Shown here: piece after piece, positions 1 to 5,243 of the stretch
Layout: every line of letters starts with the position of its first letter
Position numbering within the stretch: position 1 is the stretch's first letter
DNA from: Solirubrobacteraceae bacterium
GTDB lineage: Bacteria; Actinomycetota; Thermoleophilia; Solirubrobacterales; Solirubrobacteraceae
Assembly: GCA_030151725.1 (NCBI GenBank)
Contig: JASLDD010000260.1
Location: 1 to 6,973, forward strand
Length of the DNA stretch: 6,973 nucleotides
Direction of reading: 5' to 3'
Translations under genes and position numbers: made by a program
The notes under the pieces: model-generated
The model's database searches: none
The model's input: only the letters and a program-made list of their open reading frames with translations
What the model was told of the DNA's origin: nothing

Positions 1-693
1 GACCTGACCTGCCTGTGAGGGTGTCCTCGGCCACGGAAGCGCCTGGGTGCGCAGGTCGAAGCGCTCGACCTCGAGCTGCACGGAGTTGACCCCAGCGTTC
101 TTAGCCGCGGCGTTCACGCTCTCGACCTCGTTGTCGAGACCAAGGACCGGTGCGAACCCCAGTCCGGCGGCGGCGATCGCGAGAACGCCCGAGCCAGTGC
201 CAACGTCGAGGAGTCCTCCTGACGGGCGCTCGAGGGCGACCAGCTCCAGCAGCAGCTCGAGGCACAGACGCGTGGTCGCGTGAGCGCCAGTGCCGAAGGC
301 CTGACCGGGATCGATCACGATCTCGCGCACCTCCCCATCGCCATATGCGCTCGGCGCCTCCCACGGAGGCCGCACGTGCAGCGCGGGCACCGTCTCGTGG
401 ACATCGCTGGCACTGAGGTCGGGGGCCGGGATCAGGATCGGATGGTGAAAGCCCTTCCAGCGCTCATGCCAGTCGTCGGGCACGTCTGTCGTCGAGATCT
501 CCACGAGGGCATCACCCACGACGGCGTGAAGGACGGGAAGACCTGGAAGCTCTCCCGGAGCGCCGTAGATGGCGTACTCGATCGTCTCATCCTCTCCCTG
601 CGTCTCCTCCACACCCGCCGGCGTGAGCTCGAGCAGCTCCGCCAGGACCAGCTCGGCCTGGTCTCTGGAAACGCGGATTGCCAGGCGGATCAC
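1..693 (-). CDS. prmA: Ribosomal protein L11 methyltransferase PrmA, 3'-truncated by the window edge
   Basis: PrmA is the cytoplasmic SAM-dependent methyltransferase that methylates ribosomal protein L11. The visible 231 residues are the N-terminal part; the frame runs off the left edge, and the family is usually about 290-320 aa. Seen in the translation: an N-terminal substrate-recognition domain with the DDWHERWK stretch (residues 73-80), the family signature FGTGAHATTR (133-142), SAM-binding motif I DVGTGSG (163-169) and acidic motif II around GLDNE (185-189). The catalytic-domain end, including the expected asparagine motif, lies outside. The start is GTG at 693-691, overlapping the dnaJ TGA (692-690) as GTGA. 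No strong Shine-Dalgarno is visible, so translation is probably coupled to dnaJ. The dnaJ-prmA order is common; rsmE often follows, though that cannot be seen here. Confidence 0.95.
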   Translation of the reverse strand, partial: MIRLAIRVSRDQAELVLAELLELTPAGVEETQGEDETIEYAIYGAPGELPGLPVLHAVVGDALVEISTTDVPDDWHERWKGFHHPILIPAPDLSASDVHETVPALHVRPPWEAPSAYGDGEVREIVIDPGQAFGTGAHATTRLCLELLLELVALERPSGGLLDVGTGSGVLAIAAAGLGFAPVLGLDNEVESVNAAAKNAGVNSVQLEVERFDLRTQALPWPRTPSQAGQV

Positions 694-1814
694 GCTGCTT
701 GGCTGCCGAGCGCGCGACGCAGCTTGGCGAACATCGATTCCTGCGAACGCAGATTCTCCTCTGTGAGGCTGTCGTTGAGCCGATCGAGCAGCTCGCGCTG
801 CTCTGCTGTGAGCCGACGAGGAATCACGACGTTGACGACGACCCGCAGGTCGCCGTGGCGGCCACGCCTCAATCCCGGCATGCCCGCCCCGCGCACGGTG
901 AGCACCTCGCCGGGCTGCGTGCCGGAGGGCAACTCGATCGACGTCGAGCCCTCGAGGGTGGGCACCTCCAACGTCGCCCCCAGAGCGGCCAGCGGAGCCG
1001 CGACATCGAGGGCGGTGATGAGGTCGTCGCCTTCGCGCACGAAGCGCTCGTCTTCGCGCACGCTCACAACCACATACAGATCGCCCGCCGGCGCCCCCGC
1101 TTCACCCTCGTGGCCGCGCCCACTCAGCCTGATTCGCTGGCCCTCGGATATACCAGCGGGAATGTCCACCTCGAGCTCCTGCCGCGCCGCGAGCCGCCCG
1201 CGGCCGCGACACTCGCCGCAGGGCTGCTTGGGGAGCTTGCCCTCGCCATGACATGCGTCGCAGACCATCGTGCGCATCATCTGCCCGAAGGGTGTGCGCT
1301 GAACCGCCTGCAGCTGCCCTGCACCGCCGCAGCGCTCGCAGGTTTCGATCGGCGTCCCCGGCTCGGCGCCGTTGCCGTGGCAGCGCTGGCAGCGCATGAC
1401 AGAGTCGTAGGCGACCTTCACTTTGGCGCCGTGCGCAGCTTCGAGGAGGTCGATTTCGACCCCTACGCCGATGTCCCCGCCCTGGGCTGCGCCCGCCCGC
1501 CCCCCAGCCCCAGCGCCAGCGCCGCCGAAGAACGCGTTGAAAAGGTCGCTAATCGAGCCGAAGCCCTCGAAGTTGGGCGCATAGCCCCCGGAGCGCAGCC
1601 CGTCGTGGCCGTAGCGGTCATAGGTGGCCCGACGCTCGGGATCGGAGACGATCTCGTACGCCTCGGCAGCCTCCTTGAACTTCTTTTCAGCGTCAGGGTC
1701 GTGTGCGTTGACGTCCGGATGCAACTCGCGAGCCAGCTGACGAAAAGCCTTCTTGATCTGCTGCTCGGAGGCATCCCGGTCGACGCCGAGCACCTCATAT
1801 GGGTCGCGGGGCAT
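690..1814 (-). CDS. dnaJ: Molecular chaperone DnaJ (Hsp40, type I)
   Basis: DnaJ is a co-chaperone that stimulates the DnaK ATPase and delivers unfolded clients in the cytoplasm. The 374-aa protein has full type I architecture: a J domain (residues about 4-70) with HPD at 32-34, a Gly/Phe-rich linker (about 71-113) containing SDLFNAFFGG, and a zinc domain with four CxxCxGxG repeats at 142-149, 159-166, 185-192 and 199-206. The two-lobed C-terminal client-binding and dimerisation region follows. All eight zinc cysteines are present and the length is normal. The ATG lies 8 nt after the hrcA stop with only a weak GGA upstream, so coupling to hrcA is likely. It overlaps prmA by 4 bp. dnaK and grpE are absent nearby. 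An hrcA-linked dnaJ is typically the second paralogue (dnaJ2) in actinobacteria; whether another copy exists cannot be seen here. Confidence 0.97.
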   Translation of the reverse strand: MPRDPYEVLGVDRDASEQQIKKAFRQLARELHPDVNAHDPDAEKKFKEAAEAYEIVSDPERRATYDRYGHDGLRSGGYAPNFEGFGSISDLFNAFFGGAGAGAGGRAGAAQGGDIGVGVEIDLLEAAHGAKVKVAYDSVMRCQRCHGNGAEPGTPIETCERCGGAGQLQAVQRTPFGQMMRTMVCDACHGEGKLPKQPCGECRGRGRLAARQELEVDIPAGISEGQRIRLSGRGHEGEAGAPAGDLYVVVSVREDERFVREGDDLITALDVAAPLAALGATLEVPTLEGSTSIELPSGTQPGEVLTVRGAGMPGLRRGRHGDLRVVVNVVIPRRLTAEQRELLDRLNDSLTEENLRSQESMFAKLRRALGSQAA

Positions 1815-1822
1815 TCCGTTGG

Positions 1823-2848
1823 TCAGTTCTCGGCGTAGGTGTCCTCGACAAAGCGCGAGAGTTCGTGAGCCGCCTCGCGCACCGTCGCAATTGCGCCTGC
1901 GTAGTCCATACGCACGGGCCCAATCAGCGAGACCGTGCCGAGCTTACGCCGCCCCATCCCATAGCCGGTCGCGACGAGCGCCAGCGAACGCATCGCGGGC
2001 AGCTCGTTCTCACGTCCGATCCGCACGTAGATCCCGGGCTCTCCCAGCGCTGTGCGAAGCACCCGCAGCAGCGCCACGCGCCGCTCGAGCAGGTCGATGA
2101 GCTCGTTGACCTCGGTCGCATTGGCGAACTGCCCCGACTCGAACAGGCGTGCTGCCCCCTCCACATAGAGCGCGTCCTCATCCTCGGAGGCGAGCTCGCC
2201 AAACGCCGGGGCAAAGCGCTCCAGAAACGCGAGCTCGCGAGTAGAGAGGCTTGGATCGTGGAGGCGCTGCTGCAGCATGCGAGCGCCCAACCCGAGCCCG
2301 ACGAGACGCTCGTTGAAATACTCGCCGGCCCAGGAGACGATGCCAGGATCGACCGGCCCATCGAACGCGGCGAGCATCTTGGAGACGTTGCCGGTCGAGG
2401 TGATGATCACCACGAGCACCACCTGTGGCTGCAGGGCGAGCACCTCGATGTGTCGGATCGTGGCTGTGGTCATCGACGGCGCCGAGACGACGGCGAGGAG
2501 GTTCGTCATCTGCGAGAGCGTCTCGCTTGTTGCCCGCATTGCGTGGTCGAGCTCACGGCGGATGAGCGTCAGCTCGAGTCGCGGCGCAGCGGGCAGCGCC
2601 TGCTGGGAGCTGAGCATGCGATTGACCACATAGCGGTGCCCCGCATCGGTCGGCACCCGCCCAGCGGAGACGTGCGGGTGCGCCAGCAGACCCTGCTCCT
2701 CCAGGAGCGCGAGTTCGTTGCGAACTGTCGATGGACCGCAGTCGAGATCCGGGTCGGCGGCAATCGAGCGCGACGCGACAGGCTGCGCGGTGCGCAGGTA
2801 GTCATCGACTACCTTGCACAGGATCCGCTCCTGGCGAGAGGTGAGCAT
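1823..2848 (-). CDS. hrcA: Heat-inducible transcription repressor HrcA
   Basis: HrcA represses chaperone genes (groES-groEL, sometimes dnaK) by binding CIRCE operators, and its folding state is sensed through GroEL. From ATG 2848 the protein is 341 aa, normal for the family. The N-terminal winged helix starts MLTSRQERIL and carries the strongly conserved block GPSTVRNELALLEEQGLL (38-55) followed by PHVSAGRVPTDAGHRYV (58-74). The C-terminal dimerisation/GAF-like region ends with the family motif IGPVRMDY (309-316). The same frame opens 11 codons earlier at GTG 2881 (GASPAPTITS extension), but I chose the ATG because family members begin at the MLTxRQ block and because a TACAAT hexamer lies 7 nt upstream, suggesting a leaderless start. 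It lies downstream of hadB and directly upstream of dnaJ. No CIRCE inverted repeat (TTAGCACTC-N9-GAGTGCTAA) is visible here. Confidence 0.95.
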   Translation of the reverse strand: MLTSRQERILCKVVDDYLRTAQPVASRSIAADPDLDCGPSTVRNELALLEEQGLLAHPHVSAGRVPTDAGHRYVVNRMLSSQQALPAAPRLELTLIRRELDHAMRATSETLSQMTNLLAVVSAPSMTTATIRHIEVLALQPQVVLVVIITSTGNVSKMLAAFDGPVDPGIVSWAGEYFNERLVGLGLGARMLQQRLHDPSLSTRELAFLERFAPAFGELASEDEDALYVEGAARLFESGQFANATEVNELIDLLERRVALLRVLRTALGEPGIYVRIGRENELPAMRSLALVATGYGMGRRKLGTVSLIGPVRMDYAGAIATVREAAHELSRFVEDTYAEN

Positions 2849-2884
2849 GGAGGTGATTGTAGGCGCCGGGCTGGCGCCCACAGG
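2849..2884 (-). promoter_or_regulatory. Candidate leaderless hrcA promoter with GGCGCC inverted repeat
   Basis: On the minus strand, TACAAT (2861-2856), one mismatch from the consensus -10, ends 7 nt before the hrcA ATG. Transcription would therefore start at or next to the start codon, and no Shine-Dalgarno precedes this ATG. Immediately upstream, GGCGCC-AGCCC-GGCGCC (2878-2862) forms a 6-bp inverted repeat that fills the expected 17-nt spacer. The -35 position (2884-2879, CCTGTG) does not resemble TTGACA. A promoter here would let hrcA-dnaJ-prmA be expressed separately from hadAB. This is inferred from the sequence pattern only. Confidence 0.45.
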
Positions 2885-2893
2885 CCCTCGGCC

Positions 2894-3283
2894 CTACAGC
2901 TCGAGCTCGGCCTCTGCGTTGCGGATGATCTGCTTGCCCGCCTGCTCAGCGACCGTGTCGATGCGTACGTGCCCCTCGGATATCTCGCGCACTGAGCTGC
3001 TGACGGTCACCTCCTGCTCGGGCACGCCCATGCCGCGAAACTGGACAGAGAGGCGCTTGAGATGCTCGGGGCCTCCGGCAGCCTCGGTCTGCGCGCGAGC
3101 GACCTGCGCCATCGTCCACAGGCCGTGGAGGATCCTCCCGGGCAGCCCGACCGCTTTGGCGAACTCCTCGTCGATGTGAATCGGGTTGAAGTCGCCCGAG
3201 GCGCCCGCGTAGCGAACCGTGAGGAACTTATCGGGCGTGATCTTGACCTCGGGGATCTGCTCGCCCACCTGGAAATCTGGCAT
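2894..3283 (-). CDS. hadB: MaoC-family (3R)-hydroxyacyl-thioester dehydratase, catalytic HadB-like subunit
   Basis: This is a single hot-dog-fold MaoC/hydratase-2 protein of 129 aa. Such proteins dehydrate (3R)-hydroxyacyl-ACP (HadB of type II fatty acid or mycolate synthesis) or hydrate enoyl-CoA. The hydratase-2 signature is intact: YAGASGDFNPIHIDEEFA spans residues 25-42, with the expected catalytic Asp31 and His36, and GRILHGLWTMAQVA follows. The ATG at 3283 sits 7 bp after the hadA stop, with GAGGAG about 12 nt upstream inside the hadA end. The frame is open further upstream through hadA, but that extension is not MaoC-like. The tight pairing with a degenerate hadA-like gene suggests a HadAB heterodimer in which this subunit is catalytic. 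ACP versus CoA substrate cannot be decided from sequence; the symbol is by analogy with mycobacterial HadB. Confidence 0.85.
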   Translation of the reverse strand: MPDFQVGEQIPEVKITPDKFLTVRYAGASGDFNPIHIDEEFAKAVGLPGRILHGLWTMAQVARAQTEAAGGPEHLKRLSVQFRGMGVPEQEVTVSSSVREISEGHVRIDTVAEQAGKQIIRNAEAELEL

Positions 3284-3290
3284 CTGCGAC

Positions 3291-3731
3291 TCACACTCCT
3301 CGGACGATGTTGGTCCACGTTCCACGACATACCTGCTCTCCGCGCTGATTGACGGAGATGGACTCAAAGACGTAGTAGCCGCGGCCGTCCTGTTCGGATA
3401 TGTCCTTGACAGAAGCCGTCGTGGTGATCTCATCGCCGGCCACAACCGGGGGGCCCCACTGAAACTCCTGGCCACCGTGGACCATCATCGCGAAGTTGAG
3501 CTCGATCTCGGGATCGAAGATCGGCGGCCCGACAGCCGGCGCGCTGTAGACGACCGCGAACATCGGCGGCGCCACCACATCTCCATAGCCGGCCGCGCGC
3601 GCAGCCTCCACGTCGAGGTACACGGGGTTGGTCTCACCAACTGCTCGCGCGTACTCCTTGATCTTCTCGCGACCCACCGCATAGAGCACGGGCTCATATG
3701 TCTTGCCGATCGCTTGGGTGTTGACTGGCAT
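3291..3731 (-). CDS. hadA: MaoC-like dehydratase, non-catalytic HadA-like subunit (FAS1-type N-terminal dehydratase domain)
   Basis: This 146-aa hot-dog-fold protein resembles the FAS1 N-terminal dehydratase/HadA group, which partners HadB in (3R)-hydroxyacyl-ACP dehydration. The position matching the hydratase-2 signature reads YARAVGETNPVYLD (residues 27-40): the catalytic Asp is Glu and the His is Tyr, so this subunit is probably structural or substrate-binding. HGGQEFQWGPPVVAGDEI (85-102) matches the HGEQ...P..AGD block usual in this family. The ATG at 3731 is preceded by AAGGAG (3747-3742, 10-nt spacing). It is the first gene of the hadA-hadB-hrcA-dnaJ-prmA series and is separated from ssb by a terminator, so a promoter is expected in 3732-3841. 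The HadA assignment is by domain type and gene pairing; a CoA-specific role is possible. Confidence 0.82.
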   Translation of the reverse strand: MPVNTQAIGKTYEPVLYAVGREKIKEYARAVGETNPVYLDVEAARAAGYGDVVAPPMFAVVYSAPAVGPPIFDPEIELNFAMMVHGGQEFQWGPPVVAGDEITTTASVKDISEQDGRGYYVFESISVNQRGEQVCRGTWTNIVRGV

Positions 3732-3741
3732 TTGGAGAAGG

Positions 3742-3747
3742 CTCCTT
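3742..3747 (-). promoter_or_regulatory. hadA ribosome binding site, possibly in a small hairpin
   Basis: AAGGAG lies 10 nt before the hadA ATG. Its GGAG core (3745-3742) can pair with CTCC (3737-3734) across a 4-nt loop, so the site could be partly masked. The stem is only 4 bp and may be fortuitous. Confidence 0.5.
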
Positions 3748-3773
3748 GCTGGATGTCCACTTGGGGGCGGGCC

Positions 3774-3779
3774 AGTTTA
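3774..3779 (-). promoter_or_regulatory. Weak candidate -10 element for hadA
   Basis: TAAACT on the minus strand fits the loose TAnnnT -10 pattern and lies about 43 nt before the hadA ATG, in the only gap where the operon promoter could be. No good -35 match was found at 16-18 nt spacing, so this is tentative. Confidence 0.2.
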
Positions 3780-3802
3780 TGCAGACCGTGCATCGCCGTG
3801 CA

Positions 3803-3831
3803 GGCAGACTCCCGTGCGTGTGTTGTCTGCC
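3803..3831. repeat. 7-bp inverted repeat in the hadA upstream region
   Basis: GGCAGAC (3803-3809) and GTCTGCC (3825-3831) are perfect inverted copies separated by 15 nt. The same region holds repeated CGTGC units (about 3787, 3796 and 3813) and another GCAGAC at 3781. It lies between the ssb terminator and the hadA start, so it could be an operator for a two-fold symmetric regulator. Seven-base arms are short enough to arise by chance. Confidence 0.35.
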
Positions 3832-3841
3832 CCTTAACGCG

Positions 3842-3860
3842 AAAAGGCCCCTCGGGGCCC
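3842..3860 (-). terminator. Rho-independent terminator downstream of ssb
   Basis: Read on the minus strand: stem GGCCC (3859-3855), loop CGAG, stem GGGCC (3850-3846), then TTTT (3845-3842). It follows the ssb stop by about 50 nt and closes the traG/ssb side of the window. AAAA lies only on the left, so it is a one-direction terminator for minus-strand transcripts. Confidence 0.75.
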
Positions 3861-3863
3861 AGT

Positions 3864-3896
3864 GGTGGGAGTGACGCCGAATAGCGCACTCCCACC
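3864..3896 (-). terminator. Stem-loop immediately after ssb (first of a tandem pair)
   Basis: A perfect 10-bp inverted repeat, GGTGGGAGTG (3864-3873) with CACTCCCACC (3887-3896), can extend after one bulged base by CGC/GCG (3875-3877/3884-3886), closing a 6-nt loop. It starts about 15 nt after the ssb stop and is followed within a few bases by the U-tract terminator. It may act as a 3' mRNA stabiliser or help termination. It is not CIRCE: the GAGTG and CACTC arms are in the opposite order and the flanks differ. Confidence 0.6.
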
Positions 3897-3911
3897 GGGA
3901 CAAGAGCCAAG

Positions 3912-4352
3912 CTAGAAGCCCAGGTCATCCTCCTCGACGCCTGCGCCCACACCAACGAGCTCACGCTCCTGCGCGCCTGCGCCACTCGCGGCCTCTCCAT
4001 CCTCGCGGCGATCGTCGGGGCCATCGAGGAACTGAACAGTGTCGGCCACGACGCTGACCGCCTGGCGCTTCTGGTGCTCGGCGGTTTCCCACTCGCGCCA
4101 CTCCAGCCGCCCATCGACGGCAACCCTCTTGCCGCGACGCATGTACTCGCTCACGCTCTCGGCCGGCGCGCCGTAGATGCTGACATCGAAGTAATTGGGC
4201 CGCTCGTGGTACTCACCGTCCCCATCCCTCCTGGATGAGTTGCAGGCGATGCGCATGCCGCAGACGCTGGTCCCAGAGGGAAGGGCACGCAACTCGGGGT
4301 CCCGGGTCAGTCGTCCGACAAGGACAACGCGGTTGATGGAAAAATGTGACAT
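3912..4352 (-). CDS. ssb: Single-stranded DNA-binding protein
   Basis: SSB coats single-stranded DNA during replication, recombination or transfer and recruits partners through its C-terminal tip. The 146-aa protein has an OB fold (residues about 1-112) with the familiar opening MSHFSINRVVLVGRLTRDPE, then RPNYFDVSIYG (51-61) and GKRVAVDGRLEWREWE (74-89). A short Gly/Ala/Glu linker follows, and the acidic tip ends EEDDLGF, like the canonical DDDIPF but with Gly for Pro. The tail (about 34 residues) is short. The ATG at 4352 has GGAG (4364-4361) 8 nt upstream; a longer TTG-started frame from 4397 is rejected. Its position after the traG-like and relaxation-like genes, rather than beside rpsF/rpsR/rplI, suggests an accessory SSB serving DNA transfer or a mobile element. 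That role is inferred. Confidence 0.93.
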   Translation of the reverse strand: MSHFSINRVVLVGRLTRDPELRALPSGTSVCGMRIACNSSRRDGDGEYHERPNYFDVSIYGAPAESVSEYMRRGKRVAVDGRLEWREWETAEHQKRQAVSVVADTVQFLDGPDDRREDGEAASGAGAQERELVGVGAGVEEDDLGF

Positions 4353-4444
4353 TCGATGTTCTCCATTTTGCTGTTGGTTGACCCCCCCGGAGAGCAAAGC
4401 TACGCATCTACGGGGATGGTTCTCTCGCGCGGCGTCTTGTCAGT

Positions 4445-5137
4445 TCAAGCACCATTCATCGCCTCAAGGCCGATGGCCGCGATCGCCCCTTCAGCGCCGG
4501 CAGTGGCGATCGCCCGCTCCAGCGGACCGCGCACCTCTGGTGAGACCACATACAGGACCCCTGTCACGCAACGACAGCGTGCCCACGCGCGGCAGATCGC
4601 TGCGAGCCGGCGGGGGGCCTTGACGGTAAGCTCGACCTCGACAGCCACAGGCAGCGAGCGTGCCGATGTCTCGGGCCAGAGCACGATGTCGGGACGGTGC
4701 AATAGCCGGCCGCCATCTGCTGCAGTACCCAGGGAGGCGCTCGCCAGCGGCTTTGCCTGGAGTGCCTCTTCGCGCCGGAGAGCGCGCTCGCCCATTGCCC
4801 GATATTCGGGGTAGAGGCGCTCGAGCGTCACGGCGGCCGCCGCACACTCGATCGAGTGCATGGCGTTGGCGGCACTCACCCGCGCAGGCTCGATTCCTGC
4901 GATGCCGGCGGCTCGCAACCCCGCGCGGGAAGCGGTGAAGACCGCCGGCTGGGCAGCCAATGGTCGCTCTCGGGTGAGCAGGCCCGCCCGTTCGGCTGCG
5001 AGCAGGCGTTGGCGAGCCGACCTGACCGAGCAGCTCTCGCGTGCGGCGAGCGCCTCCGCGGTGACGGCGCCGAGCCTGGCTGTCCACTCCACGATTGCGA
5101 GCTGCTGTGGCGATCTGGGTTGAGGCTTGAGCTTCAT
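4445..5137 (-). CDS. Replication-relaxation-like protein: winged helix plus PD-(D/E)xK-like region
   Basis: A 230-aa protein resembling the replication-relaxation (Replic_Relax) family found on actinobacterial and Firmicutes conjugative or plasmid-like elements, whose biochemical role is poorly known. Residues about 8-75 look like a winged helix: a helix pair (QQLAIVEWTARLG, VTAEALAARE), a recognition-helix-like SVRSARQRLLAAERAGLL and a wing leading to FTASRAGLRAAG. The C-terminal half has HRPDIVLWP (147-155) then VAVEVELTVK (164-173) and an Arg/Ala-rich helix, matching the family pattern PD...E-x-D/E and recalling PD-(D/E)xK nuclease folds through Asp150, Glu167/Glu169 and Lys173. The ATG at 5137 is preceded by AGGAG with 6-nt spacing. 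It lies between the TraG-like ATPase and ssb in the same direction, suggesting DNA binding or processing for that ATPase. Nuclease activity is inference only. Confidence 0.65.
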   Translation of the reverse strand: MKLKPQPRSPQQLAIVEWTARLGAVTAEALAARESCSVRSARQRLLAAERAGLLTRERPLAAQPAVFTASRAGLRAAGIAGIEPARVSAANAMHSIECAAAAVTLERLYPEYRAMGERALRREEALQAKPLASASLGTAADGGRLLHRPDIVLWPETSARSLPVAVEVELTVKAPRRLAAICRAWARCRCVTGVLYVVSPEVRGPLERAIATAGAEGAIAAIGLEAMNGA

Positions 5138-5202
5138 CTTGTTCTCCTGACTGTGGTGGCATCTGATCGTCTATTGGGTTTGAGCGCGCCTGTAACGAGG
5201 AG

Positions 5203-5236
5203 CGCCCGAGCCCCCGCGCGTTTGAGGGCTCGGGCG
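5203..5236 (-). repeat. Strong stem-loop between the TraG-like gene and the relaxation-like gene
   Basis: An 11-bp perfect inverted repeat, CGCCCGAGCCC (5203-5213) with GGGCTCGGGCG (5226-5236), has a 12-nt loop and begins 7 nt after the traG-like stop. No U-tract follows on either strand. It is therefore either a terminator lacking a U-tract, or a processing/stability or attenuation element lowering expression of the following genes relative to the ATPase. Confidence 0.6.
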
Positions 5237-5243
5237 ATAGGCC

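Noticed and set aside
2849..2881. hrcA start at GTG 2881, giving an 11-residue extension
   Set aside because: The extension does not match the family N-terminus, and the MLTSRQ block begins at ATG 2848 just after a -10-like hexamer. It cannot be fully excluded, since GAGGG lies close upstream of the GTG.
280..2995. Long plus-strand open frames of 323, 386 and 398 codons
   Set aside because: They are antisense to prmA, dnaJ, hrcA and hadB, whose minus-strand proteins show clear family motifs. The plus-strand translations are low-complexity Arg/Ala/Ser-rich products of GC-rich codon bias.
3284..3475. 64-residue upstream extension of the hadB frame
   Set aside because: It lies inside hadA in another frame, is not MaoC-like, and a good ATG follows at 3283.
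3864..3896. CIRCE-like operator because of GAGTG and CACTC arms
   Set aside because: CIRCE has GCACTC first and GAGTGC second with TTA/TAA ends. Here the arm order is reversed, the flanks differ and the position is 3' of ssb.
4381..4390. Run of seven C (G on the minus strand) upstream of ssb as a slippage or phase-variation site
   Set aside because: It lies in the untranslated gap between the relaxation-like gene and ssb and away from the ribosome binding site. A single short run gives no real support.
4353..4397. ssb start at TTG 4397
   Set aside because: The extension is not SSB-like, while ATG 4352 has a well-spaced GGAG and begins at the usual SSB N-terminus.
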